A stretch of 64,000 bases of DNA from Enchytraeus crypticus (taxonomy: Eukaryota > Annelida > Clitellata > Enchytraeida > Enchytraeidae): NCBI GenBank assembly GCA_905160935.1, contig CAJHZI010000547.1, forward strand, positions 925,001-989,000, read 5' to 3'. The position numbers and the translations under genes were made by a program. Positions 14,101-24,590 of this stretch are shown piece after piece; within the stretch, counting starts at the first letter, position 1, and each line of letters begins with the position of its first letter. Below the pieces are notes generated by a model. That model was not told where the DNA came from. It searched no databases and worked only from the letters and a program-made list of their open reading frames with translations.

Positions 14101-17100
14101 AATACATCAAGACTATGGGGGATATCGTGATAATTTGCTCATCCTCTTCGAAACACAACTATGATGTTGTTTTAAATATTAGATTACTTACACATTTTTT
14201 AATTGTTAATTAATTACATCAATATATTATATTATAAGTGGCAATTATAGGATTAAGATACTGAATCTATCAAGACTTTTAACGATATTTGTCCTATAAA
14301 AATGAGGTACAAAAATTACCTTTATGTTTTACACCGACTCAAAAACGAGAGATATAAAGCTCAGGCCAAGTTTAACGTCATCTTCCGGTTCGAATAGCAT
14401 GTCATTGTCGGGGAGAGAACTGGGTTTTAGCCCTAAACCTACAGTACTGATCCGCTGTCGAACAACTTGCCAACAAGCCACTGGCTCGGCCTGATATATC
14501 ATGTAGATGTACATGTAAAGGGTAAACATCTGAGTGCTCAGACTAATTGTGACTGATGGACTGTGATGATTTACGTCAGAGATCCTCTAAAATATGTGCA
14601 TTGTTTAACAATAAAGCCAATTTTAACGTCTGTTTCCGTTTAGTAAGCATATGGTCGCAGACGTTCCTGTGAACTTTAGAAGACTTGGCTTCTAGAATGC
14701 TAGAAAAATTGCCACCAACTCTGCCACTAGCCTGTGCTATTATGTATGTGTTTTTATAATTTAATATTTTCAGAAATTTTTTAAATCGTAGTAAAGATTA
14801 AAATGTTTGACTTTTGCTGCTAAACCTTACGAAGCTGTTCCATTGGAGGGGTTTACTGATGATATGGTGTGGGACAGAGAGTATTGGAGAAGTTCAATTC
14901 GAATCCCGACAATAGTTAACTGGGATTCAAGGTATGTAATGGATGTTGTTAAATAAAAGTTGTATTTACTAATTTTATTCAGCTATGGTCAGGAGCGTCG
15001 CCTCTATCGTTTACTGAAGTGCCATCGAACGCAAATATTCGCATCAAGTACGTGAGATTGGATCACGGGGACGGGTTCCCCTTCGACGGACCAGGAGGCG
15101 TCCTAGCCCATGCCTATGCACCGGACGGTGGGGCTGAAGCCCACTTCGATGACGACGAGTCCTGGACGGATGGAGTTTCTAGTGGTGAGACGATTATAAT
15201 ATTTGATTTTATGTGCCGGCAAGTGACCTTATTGTTAGCACACTTTGCTTTGTAACAAAATAGTATTCGTGTTCAAAACCCCAGCGAGAGCGTCTCTGAA
15301 AGTATGCGTGCCCTTAGGAAACAGACTTTAAACTTAGAAAACGGTTAGATTATGGAATAGTTCTTCAGTCATCTCTACGATTCCGTCTGTATAATATTCA
15401 AATTAATTATTGGCTTGACTTAGCGGGATTATAACTAATAATATACATGTTGAAAATTTGGAGATACTGATTTCAATGCAAGACACTGTGCCTTTCGGAC
15501 AGTATTTTATGACTTGCATGGACAGATTGAATTATGTGCATAATAACTGCTATTTTAAAGAGCATTTCAAAATTCAATAACCCAGTTTTTAACATTTATT
15601 TGTAACAAACTCAAAAAATTGAAATATGTCTACATGTGCTATTCGACTATAAACGCATCAAACCTAAGTGTTAGCTGCCTTGTCAAGTGACAGATATAAA
15701 AAAGCTTATAGAGGGAAAATAATAATTGTGACGTCTGGATTGTTGAAGTGGCTATATCGGTAAGATATCCGATCAAGGATCAGGAAGTGCGGGTTCAAAT
15801 CATCGGCTCGCCCGTCACTGATATCGCTTTCGAGAAACGAAACTGACGTTAATATCGGCTTTACTTTTTAAAAATCATTGTAATGCTAAAGACTCTATAT
15901 TTCTGTTTCTCTATCCTTCATTTTCCTCTCTCTCTCTCTCTCTCTCTCAATCTATGTCTCTCTCTCACTGTAATTAATGCAAAGGGAAAGAAAACTAATA
16001 ATTCTCAAATAGCCTGTTACTATAATCATAAAATAATTAGCATAATGTCGACAAATAATGCTGTCTAAGTTTTAGGATAATATTTTACTTTTTCCTATTT
16101 AAGTGTAACCTCCTTTGTGCGGGGATTCACTATGAAGCAGCATAATTATGCCCTTAAACTGAGATTTACTAAAGTACGCACAGTTCAGTATTACCACAAA
16201 ATGACAATATTCTGATTTCATAAGTCGTTTGAAGGATTCATAAATGATTCCATCAGTTGCTTAGAAGTATTTAAAACTTTGCGCCAAACTTCAGCAGACA
16301 TTTGAACAGATGGGTGTTGCAATCTGCAACATCAAAAATTCTAAACTATACGTGATGTATGAAAGGATTTATTGTGAGATATTAAATTCAACCTGTAGAA
16401 TTGAAGTCTGGAATTCGGAATACAAACCTTTGTAATTGTATAGCAAACGTTGATTTGACAAAAGATTCTGCAGGCACGTGTTTTAATAGCTGCGACTTAT
16501 TTTGTGTCTACAATAGTAACGGGTGTTACGCTGTTCTCACAATAAAAAGCTTAAGGTACAGGCAGCATATAAACATAAGGTAAACATGGTCATGACTCAT
16601 CAATCAGGATTTTTACATTGTCACACGCATCGCTCAATAGCTTGTCCCAGGCTTAAAAGCTTGTCCCAGGCTTAAAAATGTTGACAAATTTAAGCGAGTT
16701 GGCAAGGCTCATAAACAGAGTTTATTATTGCAGTTTCTATCAGCTATTCCTAATTTGTTTTGACTTTAAATAATGTTTTTCCTTTCTAACGTGTTTTGCT
16801 AAAACGCATTATACATGTAGGCCCTATATATGATATATTGATATCTATATTGCCAAAAACATGCAACACTAGTACTATTTGATTCAGTTGGATGGAAGCT
16901 AAATTTAAATCATTTCTTGTTTATTATTATTAAGTCACTTTATGCCTTCCACCATTTTGCAGTCATCATAGAGTGTCTACAGGGTCTGCAAGAGACGTCT
17001 CTGAAATTGCATTATGGCGAGGAACCGGACAATAAATTCTTATTGATACATTGATAGATTTGCTAAAAATAATTGCTCCACTAATGTGTTCGCAACCAAA

Positions 17101-17937
17101 CCCCGCAAAACAAAAAAAAAACCAACAGTTCATTAATTATTAATCGGAGTAAAGTCAAAATCTATAGTGTAATGAAGAAATTGTGTCGAAATTGAAAAAA
17201 ATCGAAGGTTTTGGTCAAATTTTCGACACTTTAAAATACGTAACTTGACTCAAAGGAAGATACAGTGATTAGATACTATGACACTACTTGAAAATTTAGT
17301 TTTCATAACTGTAAAGTAGTATTTAATTAGCAGGCCTACATGTTTCGATTTGATTCGGTTGGAATAGCATTTAGTACGAAAATATCAGCTACACGATCGA
17401 AAATACTAATATATATTATAAGAGATAAGTAAGGTATCGCTTCGTCAGTATGAAAGAGTCCTGAGGCATTTTGATGTGATGTCTGTCACGTTGTTGTGTC
17501 GCAAATAAATACAGTGAATCGACATTAAACGAACGGGTTCATTGGCCTGGCAAAAAGGTCAGTCTACTGAAGTGTATTTATTCAATTGTTACTTTAATTC
17601 TTTCCCGTCACTTACAATGGGTTAGGGGCAGAGGGCAGAGAGACTGGTGGGGAAAAGGCCAGTGTTACGTACAAGGCGAGGGTCAGGGAACGCTGTATAG
17701 GATATATAAGGGTGAATGATTTACTGAGGGATGTACATGTATATATATATAAGAAACTCATTATTGTAGTAGGAAGAATGCAAGAGAAGAGAGGTAGAGG
17801 CAGATCAAGACATGGGATGTTGGACGATTTAATAAAAAAATTATGTTTACCCTACAGATAACTAGGAAGACTGAAGATATAATTAGTTGGAAGAGATGCC
17901 ATGGTTCTGTCGTGACAAGTGCAATTGTAGAGGATGC

Positions 17938-18019
<82 letters not shown>

Positions 18020-21000
18020 CACAGTACTGAAATCTACATTATTAATGAAAATAATAAATTAATAATTAACAGTATTTTAATATTAAATTGATCAGTTTCT
18101 GTTATGTTGAGTCTGAAGGTGATCTATAGAATTAGTGTAGTCCATTAAAAGTAGCAATTTGATTTCCAAACTTGTATCCAGAAGGTTTCAGTTGAATTTT
18201 ATGAACTTTGAAGTCAAGAGTCTTGTGAGGCTGAATGACATATTCAAAAGTTGAATACTGACTGCGATTATTACTTCATAGAGTATATAATTATTTATTG
18301 ACAATATTGACAATTTGCATGAATCTTATTCACTTGATAGCTTTGTAATTTTGTCTTTTGTACTTGTCTACTATTGAATTGGTGAAAATAAATAAATATG
18401 TTCCTTAACCAGCACGAACTGATTTGATAATTATGTATCTAATCAAATATGTATTACTCTACGTTCTGTGAGGTTATTGCATTGGCTTATCGTACAATGT
18501 CTAATATTACCATCTTTCAACTGCAGTTTAGTAATTTAGTTATAATGTATTGTAGATTAACGATCAGTTTGACTGTTATATTTAAGCTATACTGTAACTG
18601 CTTGACTACGACCAAATCAATCACTGAATCAATCAAAGAGAATTTAATGTCCGGTTTGTCACCCGATGGCACTGTCAAAGAATACTGTAGTGAACTTTTC
18701 ATTAATGAAGACGTCTGTCATTTTTAAAATCATATTTTAAGACTTTATGTTACTAAATTGTGAAGTCATGCAAAAAGTTAGCTCTTGCATAAGCCTATAG
18801 CACCTTGAAATTGATACACAACCCTTGAAGAAACCGTTTAAAAATTCATGACGTTACCTGATAACACTCATCTATTTATATATTCTCTACGCATTTGTCA
18901 ATCATTTCTCTTGCAGGGCTGGTATCATTTGCCGGTTCTTTGCTGATATGGGGAAACTTATTATTTAAATTATGTGCAAAAGAAACTACAAATTGACTAT
19001 GTACAAACCTATTCGGGAAAATTAATACAAATTATTAATCCACTGTTAAACTTGCATCGATTTCAAAATGAGTAATTTTCTAAGTATGGCATAGTTAACT
19101 CCTACCAATTTAAGTTCCGAATTTAGGCTACTAATGTGACTATCTGTTCTAGTGCAATATTTTTAGTAAGTTATAATTCTGCAATAAGAGATTAGGCGTA
19201 GCCGAATTTGAGTCATACTCAGTGAGAACTGGGAATCGACTTCAATCAAGCACTTACACGCCAGTAAACTGAGCTCATTTATCGTGTCTAAGCATTTGTA
19301 TAGAAAACTAGTAGTCTAGTTAGCTGACATGTTGCACTGACTCTTTATTAGTCATCATAGAATAATACAGATGAAACGAACAGAGTCATAACGCCAAAAT
19401 GCATCTTGCTGTTGCGTTAACGTTAATTTCAATCCACCAAATAAAATATTGATTAAATTTTGTATATATGTATTGTTTAAATGTGGGATGTACGTAGGCT
19501 TGAAATCATTTTCATTTAATTAAATTTTGTTCATTTAATTTGAATTTGCTGGTTTATGGTTTCTATGGTTTCTTTAGGAATAAATCTACTTCAAGTTACT
19601 ACTCATGAGCTGGGACATACACTTGGGCTCGCTCACTCTGGCAATCCCGACGCCGTCATGGCGCCGTACTACAACGGATACAATCCATCATTCTCCCTGA
19701 CCCAAGACGATATCGCTGGCATCAGATTTCTATATCGTTAGTTTGACGATTATATTTTAATACTGTTCCACAAATTTCTTAAACTTAATGAATGGTCTTT
19801 TATACTGAAAATAGTAAAAACTAAGCACGTATTATAGTGAAATGATTAACTATGTTGATATCCATCACTTTTTAATGTCACATGTTTAAAGTGTTAGGCA
19901 ATTTATTCCATTTTCCGTGTAATCAGTTCGGTGAATATCCAAGATTTTACTCTCAGATCAGCGCGGCTTGGATTCGAACCCACGAGTCAATGTCTACTAT
20001 GTCTATTGTTAGCATGTAAAACCGAAGCCGAGTTTAAAATCATTATATCTTCCTCATTTTCTCTTGAATGTCAGTTGAACTAGGGTCGGAATACGAGTAG
20101 ACCTTTTTCCATTCATTTTAGAAATTTTTGTAGCAATTTCTAGAGACTAGGCGCTCACCAACCGAATGCTCTTTCTGACGTTGGTTTAAGTAGTAGTGTT
20201 TTGTCACCTTTTACGACACTTGCAGTTGCAGTTGTGTTGGGGTTGTTTGAAGAATAGACCAACCGGTGACTGCAAATGTCGTAGAAGGCCACTAAACCAC
20301 TAAGCTCCAAACCATCCTTAGAAAGGATAGTCGGTTGGCGAAGGCCTAAGCTTCAGAAATTGCTACAAAAATTTTCATATCCCAATCCTAGTTAAGCTGG
20401 GATTCAACGTTTGGTCTATTTTTAGCAACTTGTGCACAACACTGGTACGTTTAAATCATATAATAGCAGAAATTTAGAGAAAGTTTGAATTTAGAGTGCA
20501 TACCATGTATGCACTCTCCCACTTGTGAGCTTCCAATCGACAGGTTCAATGTACATGTTTATACTGAGAGTCTTCCTTCACGCTCCAGAAAGACCACCCC
20601 ATAGAACAACAAGCTCTTTCCTTCACAAAAATACTCTGTATTCAATAGCTTGGGAAAAATATGGCTTCTTAAGCGGTTTGCTTTTTCTTTGTCTCTTACG
20701 ATACGTGCAGTAAATGGTTGGTCTATTCTTCAGTACCCCGGACACAACACGGACTATATATCACACCCTATTGTAATATTTTAATGTATGTATTTGTTTT
20801 GCCACGTAGCTGTAGCAGCAGCAGTTGACAGCACCACAACTCGAATGACGCCCGTGAGAGTGGGAGGAATGACCCCACCTAAAGGCACAACCCCACAACC
20901 CCCTCAATTAGAAATCTGCCGCCATGCCGTGCTGGACGACATCGTGGTCATCAATGGAATTACCTATGCATTCTACGGTGTGCATTCTCTTTGAATTGAA

Positions 21001-22479
21001 TTACAGACCATAATTAGCAAACATTTTCTTGAATTGCTGTTCATGAATGTTTACTTTTATTAAGATTTGTCGTTATCTATAGAAAGCATAGGTAAAGTGA
21101 TTTTTACTCAAATATCTATGAAGATGACATTCCTGTTCTACTCTTTGTACGTCAGAGAAACTGCAACTAACGCAATTAGTTCCTGTTGAGATTTACACGA
21201 AAATGCAATATATTTACTGACAAATGTTTATATGCTCATCCGTGCCTCGCTTTTGATGTAATACTAGTACATTGAAAGGTTAAATTTTCAATCAATCTTC
21301 TGAAGCATTACCAAGCTTTGATGATTTATTTATTTATTTCTATTCAGGCGCGACCTACTACGTTCTCGACAGCTACGGTGTGCAGCAGGGTTACCCTCGG
21401 CTCATCTCCGCCATGTGGCCCGGGGTTCCTGCCTACATCGACGCTGCTGTTTACTTTGATCCCGAGTACAGCAACAACGTTCAAGTGCAGCCCGGCTATC
21501 TCTACTTATTCAAGGTACAAACTGGGTTGAACTTATTTCCACGCTGTTATCAATGCACGTCCTCAGAAAGGTTCCAAGTAGACAGCTGAATTTATTATAA
21601 AGCATTATACTAGATATACTAGAATAATTATCAAGTATTCTAAATGAAACTTTTTGAAGAGAGAGAACTAAGTTATTTTAATAAATATAAACTTTTAATG
21701 CGATTAGGATTAGATTTGCTTAGAGCGAAATTAGAATAATTCAGATTATTGATATCTACATTCTTTAATATAAAGAACCTTTGAAGTATTGAATTTACTA
21801 ATTCTATTTTCAAAATTTATTAGGTCACAAATATACAAATATACTTCTAAGTTTTCCTAAGCAGCAATATATTTAAAAATAATTATTGTTACAGCTCTAA
21901 TTTGCAATAATGTACAGTCAATTCAATAGATATAATTTTATATTTCTATTAGTAAAATTTAAATATTATATCAATATATTTATAAGACATAATAAAAACA
22001 AAAAAGCAAAAGCTGGTAAAGCTAAGGTTAAAGTCAATTTCCTCACTCGAAAGCTATGTCAGTGACTGGCGAGTCCAGGATTGAACCCCGCACATACTGA
22101 TCCGCGGTCGAGTATCTTACCGACTTCGCCACTGGCTACAGCCAGTGATATATAGTTGACATAATATCATTATTTGAACTGCAATAAAATCATATATCGC
22201 ATGTTTTTGCAGGGAAGTCAATATTGGAAGTTTGCAAACACAAATCAAGCTTTGCCGGATTATCCGCGATTAATTAGCGAGGGATTTCCTGGAATACCCA
22301 ACGATCTTAGCACCGCATTTGTATGGTCTGGCAGTGGAAACATTTTCTTTATTAAAGGTTCGTGAAATCTATGTAAATTAAAAGGACTTAAATATTGCGA
22401 AGGTTGCTTTTCATATAAACAACCCTATTTAATACCTACTCTATGCGTACCTACCTAGAAGACGAACATCACTGCCATA

Positions 22480-22531
<52 letters not shown>

Positions 22532-23688
22532 GCACACATATACTCAACTAGAGGGTCTGTAAAGACAGAAATTATCAAATGATATTATTTGCGTAAGCCT
22601 AGCCAGCATTATACACAAAAGCAAAGTAATACTTAACAAATTAATACTTTACATATTAAAGTTTTTAACTACATTCATCATCATCTTTCCTTTAATCCCA
22701 GTATAGCCAGGCTCGGGAAAGTTAATAACTGCATTAGTTCAATTTTATTTTATTTGTTAAATATCAGGAGATCAATATTACCGCTACACTAAGGGGCGAG
22801 GGGCTGACGCAGGCTATCCCAGGTCGATGTCCTGGTGGAATGGTATTCCCAACTACGTGGGAGCGGCTTTCCGTTGGACTAATGATAGAACATACTTTTT
22901 CGTTGGAGATCAGTACTATAAATTCAACGACTTCCAGTTTACGGTACCTCTACAGTTTTCTCTTTAGGACTATAGCAATCTTAGTCAATATTTTTGTGGT
23001 TTCGATATTTTGAATTGTTTTAATAAAGCTAAGTCAGATTTTGTTTTCTATCGCATATTTACTCTCAGAGATGGTACACAGCGGAGTTTTGAATATGTGG
23101 CCTCTCACTACACAGATATTCTACCGCTTTATTCAGTAGCTGGTTCAGAAATTCAACTGTGCGATTTTTTTATTTTAATTGCTTATTATTTCGTCTGCTA
23201 TTGTCAACATGTTAATTTCAGGAAACATGTTCTGTTGAGGTTTTTGTGTTTGTATTTACTTTGTTCTTATTGGAGTTATTTAATGGAGAGTTAAATTTAC
23301 TGTTTTAAATATAAAAATTCTATAGCAGTTTCAATTACTTTATTCGTATTTTGGTAATGGTTATATTATAGTTTGTTACATTGCAACATGATATCATAAG
23401 AAAGTAGCTATTCAAATGCTCTATGTATTTTTTCAGGCGGAGCCAGGATATCCGAAATCTACCGGTGATGGTTGGTTTAGATGCTCCAATACGGGTGCAG
23501 AGAACATAATTCTAGCTGGATCGGATGATAAAAACGGCACTGAAATAAGAAACTTGCTTCCGGAGGCTCAACAAAATGACAGTCAATTTAAAGAGGTGGA
23601 CGCGAATGGTAAAAGTTCTGCGTCCAGATTGTCGTATCGCCTGATTTTATTTATTTTGTACTTCTTATATTTAAGTTTTGCAAATTAG
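2359..23688 (+). CDS. Secreted/GPI-type matrix metalloproteinase, 11 exons, 568 aa
   Basis: Zinc endopeptidase of the M10A (matrixin) family, expected at the cell surface cutting extracellular matrix or membrane proteins. Exons: 2359-2463, 7395-7521, 8422-8526, 11176-11276, 14983-15184, 19578-19736, 20810-20977, 21348-21514, 22213-22357, 22768-22943, 23437-23688; all phases agree and sum to 1707 nt. Domains: signal peptide 1-24; propeptide to 108 with a variant cysteine switch at C93; polybasic furin site R104-R108; catalytic domain 109-266 with the structural zinc and calcium loop around H174-H200, the zinc site [11 protein letters not shown] at 223-233 and Met-turn M241; Pro/Thr hinge 267-300; four-blade hemopexin domain 303-501 bounded by C303 and C501; hydrophobic tail 554-567 ending four nucleotides before the stop, with small residues at 542-547 as possible GPI attachment sites. 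Furin site plus tail resemble GPI-type MT-MMPs (MMP17/MMP25). The hinge exon start is the least certain junction. Confidence 0.9.
2529..2580. repeat. (CT)n microsatellite
   Basis: Near-pure CT run just inside MMP intron 1, about 65 bases after the exon 1 donor. Confidence 0.9.
3245..3415 (-). repeat. Short dispersed element, family S3
   Basis: Reverse copy of the elements at 19835 and 35505. Those copies carry cgaacccacgag, whose complement is a B-box-like GGTTCGAATCC, so the family may also be tRNA-derived. Confidence 0.5.
4079..4215. repeat. TA-rich microsatellite
   Basis: Compound (TA)n and (ATT)n run in MMP intron 1. Confidence 0.9.
4790..5345 (+). mobile_element. Decayed non-LTR retrotransposon, RT C-terminal part
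   Basis: In-frame text reads [51 protein letters not shown], the conserved region just after the reverse-transcriptase catalytic core of LINEs. A short 3' UTR with overlapping AATAAA motifs follows. It lies in MMP intron 1, same strand, 5'-truncated. Confidence 0.72.
5462..5539 (+). pseudogene. Isolated exon fragment resembling BTAF1/Mot1
   Basis: A GC-rich patch reads [20 protein letters not shown] and then runs into a stop six codons later. The block is close to the conserved SNF2-helicase segment of BTAF1 (TAF172/Mot1). It is flanked by a TA/ATTC microsatellite and AT-rich sequence with no other BTAF1 exons visible, so it looks like a captured gene fragment inside MMP intron 1, not a working exon. 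Confidence 0.6.
6320..6500 (+). repeat. Dispersed element (family R4), (GAT)n-tailed
   Basis: Holds the family markers ccaggctccagaaattgcta and a 3' end near a (GATGAT) run. Other copies near 8925, 14840, 20060, 20245, 24395, 28060, 31600, 46065, 46870, 51350 and 56045. Confidence 0.6.
7395..7521 (+). CDS. MMP exon 2: propeptide
   Basis: Preceded by ttttgcag. Encodes NYLKKYGHV and the propeptide core [18 protein letters not shown], the peptidoglycan-binding-like fold of matrixins. Ends phase 1 at gtttga; joining to exon 3 restores EPTGVLDD. Confidence 0.88.
8422..8526 (+). CDS. MMP exon 3: cysteine switch and furin site
   Basis: Encodes [11 protein letters not shown], the switch QQRCQSKD (canonical PRCGxPD altered around the Cys) and the basic run ARRKRRY. 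Phase 1 in and out. Confidence 0.88.
8925..9120 (+). repeat. Family R4 copy with long (GAT)n tail
   Basis: Reads gaaattgctatacaaattta, then a tail region like tcctagtt..gggattcaag, then about 20 GAT units. It lies in MMP intron 3. Confidence 0.65.
9735..9860 (-). mobile_element. LINE 3'-end remnant, GRPR family
   Basis: Starts with (CT)n and tagtgcactgcctacaggca. On the minus strand related copies encode [12 protein letters not shown]-like text typical of LINE ORF2 C-termini; relatives at 43600 and 48148. Confidence 0.5.
10080..10220 (+). repeat. tRNA-like short element (Ser/Leu-like)
   Basis: Contains gatagccgagtggataac (A box) and ctgttcgaatctcggc (B box), but the cloverleaf stems do not close, so it is read as a SINE head and not a tRNA gene. 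Confidence 0.45.
10560..10665 (-). repeat. tRNA-like short element
   Basis: Minus strand reads gcagcgtggtcgcttctaga and gcaagttcgatcctgcgc, resembling A and B boxes. Possible SINE head; only one clear copy seen. Confidence 0.4.
10915..11101. repeat. Long (TA)n microsatellite
   Basis: Almost pure TA for about 190 bases, ending about 75 bases before MMP exon 4. Confidence 0.95.
11176..11276 (+). CDS. MMP exon 4: start of the catalytic domain
   Basis: With the G from exon 3 it reads [20 protein letters not shown], the typical first strand of matrixin catalytic domains, then NIVVKAFS. Donor gtgagt, phase 0. Confidence 0.85.
12965..13095 (+). repeat. Diverged S1 SINE copy
   Basis: Retains B-box-like gcagggtttaaatcc and tail gagtgaactgacgtta. 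Confidence 0.5.
13682..13785 (+). repeat. Diverged S1 SINE copy
   Basis: Retains gccagtggcatgttggcaag and gcagggttcaaattcctgtc. Confidence 0.5.
14355..14495 (-). repeat. S1 SINE copy, reverse
   Basis: Carries actgatccgctgtcgaacaa and gccaacaagccactggct, the reverse of the S1 head. Confidence 0.5.
14840..14940 (+). repeat. Family R4 3' end
   Basis: Reads gtgtgggacagagag, then ttcaattcgaatcccgac and aactgggattcaagg, matching the 3' part of R4. It ends about 40 bases before MMP exon 5. Confidence 0.55.
14983..15184 (+). CDS. MMP exon 5: structural zinc and calcium loop
   Basis: Encodes [13 protein letters not shown], then [20 protein letters not shown] and [10 protein letters not shown], which carry the structural zinc ligands (H174, D176, H189, H200) and calcium-binding acidic residues. 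Markedly GC-richer than the surrounding introns. Confidence 0.92.
15740..15875 (+). repeat. S1 SINE copy
   Basis: Carries tcggtaagatatccgat, gcgggttcaaatc and the tail cgaaactgacgttaatatcg. Confidence 0.65.
16970..17050 (-). repeat. Short dispersed element (family S2), reverse
   Basis: Contains gcaagagacgtctctgaaat and tatggcgaggaaccgga, the reverse complement of the outer element near 300-600. Confidence 0.6.
17770..17960 (+). mobile_element. LINE 3'-end remnant, GRPR family
   Basis: Translates with interruptions to [14 protein letters not shown], the C-terminal signature of a LINE ORF; ends next to a (TA)n run. Confidence 0.5.
17938..18015. repeat. (TA)n microsatellite
   Basis: TA run in MMP intron 5. 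Confidence 0.9.
19578..19736 (+). CDS. MMP exon 6: catalytic zinc site
   Basis: Contains [19 protein letters not shown], giving the three zinc histidines, the catalytic Glu (E224) and the Met-turn, then [10 protein letters not shown] closing the catalytic domain. Confidence 0.93.
19835..20015 (+). repeat. Family S3 copy
   Basis: Contains tgttgatatccatcactttt and ggattcgaacccacgag, shared with the copy at 35505. Confidence 0.6.
20060..20415. repeat. Head-to-head inverted pair of family R4
   Basis: About 20060-20235 is a reverse copy and 20245-20415 a forward copy of the same element, forming a long imperfect palindrome in MMP intron 6. Confidence 0.6.
20525..20760 (+). repeat. Family R5 copy
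   Basis: Contains actgagagtcttccttcacg and tggtctattcttcagt, shared with the copies near 34790 and 40145. It ends about 50 bases before MMP exon 7. Confidence 0.6.
20810..20977 (+). CDS. MMP exon 7: hinge and first hemopexin strand
   Basis: Thr/Pro-rich hinge followed by [20 protein letters not shown], the opening of hemopexin blade 1 with its disulfide Cys. Several AGs in the acceptor region (ctgtagcagcagcag) leave the first few codons ambiguous; phase demands two leading nucleotides. Confidence 0.78.
21348..21514 (+). CDS. MMP exon 8: hemopexin blade 1-2
   Basis: Encodes [18 protein letters not shown], then [15 protein letters not shown], the classic hemopexin blade signature. Phase 1 in, phase 0 out at gtacaa. 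Confidence 0.9.
22015..22150 (-). repeat. S1 SINE copy, reverse
   Basis: Contains gtcagtgactggcgagtcca, gattgaaccccgc and tatcttaccgacttcgccac, the full reverse of S1. Confidence 0.7.
22213..22357 (+). CDS. MMP exon 9: hemopexin blade 2-3
   Basis: Encodes [20 protein letters not shown] and [15 protein letters not shown] reverse tRNA-like SINE ends only about 60 bases upstream of its acceptor. Confidence 0.9.
22483..22526. repeat. (TA)n microsatellite
   Basis: TA run in MMP intron 9. Confidence 0.9.
22768..22943 (+). CDS. MMP exon 10: hemopexin blade 3-4
   Basis: Encodes [25 protein letters not shown] and [15 protein letters not shown]. The exon has no internal ATG, so it is missed by simple ORF scans. 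Phase 1 in, phase 0 out. Confidence 0.9.
23437..23688 (+). CDS. MMP exon 11: last hemopexin strand and C-terminal anchor signal
   Basis: Encodes [16 protein letters not shown] (final hemopexin disulfide Cys), an acidic and Asn-rich stem, then [15 protein letters not shown] and a hydrophobic run of about 14 residues up to the TAG stop. Absence of a cytoplasmic tail favours a GPI signal over a transmembrane helix (inference). Confidence 0.88.
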   Translation, partial: AEPGYPKSTGDGWFRCSNTGAENIILAGSDDKNGTEIRNLLPEAQQNDSQFKEVDANGKSSASRLSYRLILFILYFLYLSFAN

Positions 23689-24067
23689 CAAAATATTAAT
23701 GCATTTATTTTATTGTTTCAGCCGAAGTCTTTCACTGTAGATAAACTTTTGATGTAATACTTGAGAGCTAGAGACGCCAATGAGTTGATGAGTTGAACGT
23801 TTTGTATTTTTGTTGTAGGAATAATTGTCTTGTAACTATGTTCTTGTATTAACGTTTCTTTCGTTGTTGCATTCGACAGAAGAACAAACGCTATCTTTTT
23901 GTTGTATAACCGGTGTTTACTTACTTGACAATAGATAATTTTATATTCTAGCGAATTTTTATATTTTAATTTTCCTCTGTTAATGCTATTTGTCATTTTA
24001 TGAGTTGCACTCTGTTGATTACATAGCTTTTGACATCACGCTTCTGAAGGCTATGATTTCCCCGGAG

Positions 24068-24072
<5 letters not shown>

Positions 24073-24130
<58 letters not shown>
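24073..24130. repeat. (TA)n microsatellite in the MMP 3' flank
   Basis: TA run about 390 bases after the MMP stop; may sit inside the 3' UTR. Confidence 0.9.
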
Positions 24131-24132
<2 letters not shown>

Positions 24133-24185
24133 TGTAAAGTAAATGCTCAGCCACTTAATGACTTTTTATGTGACATCGGCATATA

Positions 24186-24191
24186 AATAAA
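24186..24191 (+). terminator. Possible polyadenylation signal for the MMP gene
   Basis: First canonical AATAAA after the MMP stop, about 500 bases downstream. Confidence 0.3.
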
Positions 24192-24394
24192 TAGATGACG
24201 ACTTCATAAATTATGGGATCCGTTTGTTTTAGTGCTTTAGCGAGAACTGCCTCCCACAAACCAATCGTTATACATAGAGATACTTTAAAATCTGTTTATA
24301 TACTGGTAATGTATTAGAGACTTATATATCCTTTGAGATAGTAAATTTAATTGTTAATCTACTAGTAAAGTTACTCATTAACATCATCTTAACC

Positions 24395-24590
24395 TTCATC
24401 TTCCTTTGAAACATAGTTAAACCAGGGTCGGGATTAGAAATTGTTGTATAAATGTCAGGAGCATAGGCACTCACCAACGGCGTGCCCTTTCTGACGTTGG
24501 TTTGGATCGTTATACTTTGTCGCCTTTTACGACACATGCAGTTTACGATTGGTCTATTCTTCAGCAATCCGGATGCGACACGGGTAAAGT
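24395..24590 (-). repeat. Family R4 copy, reverse
   Basis: Contains ccagggtcgggattagaaat, gcactcaccaacggcgtgcc and cgccttttacgacacatgca. Confidence 0.6.
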
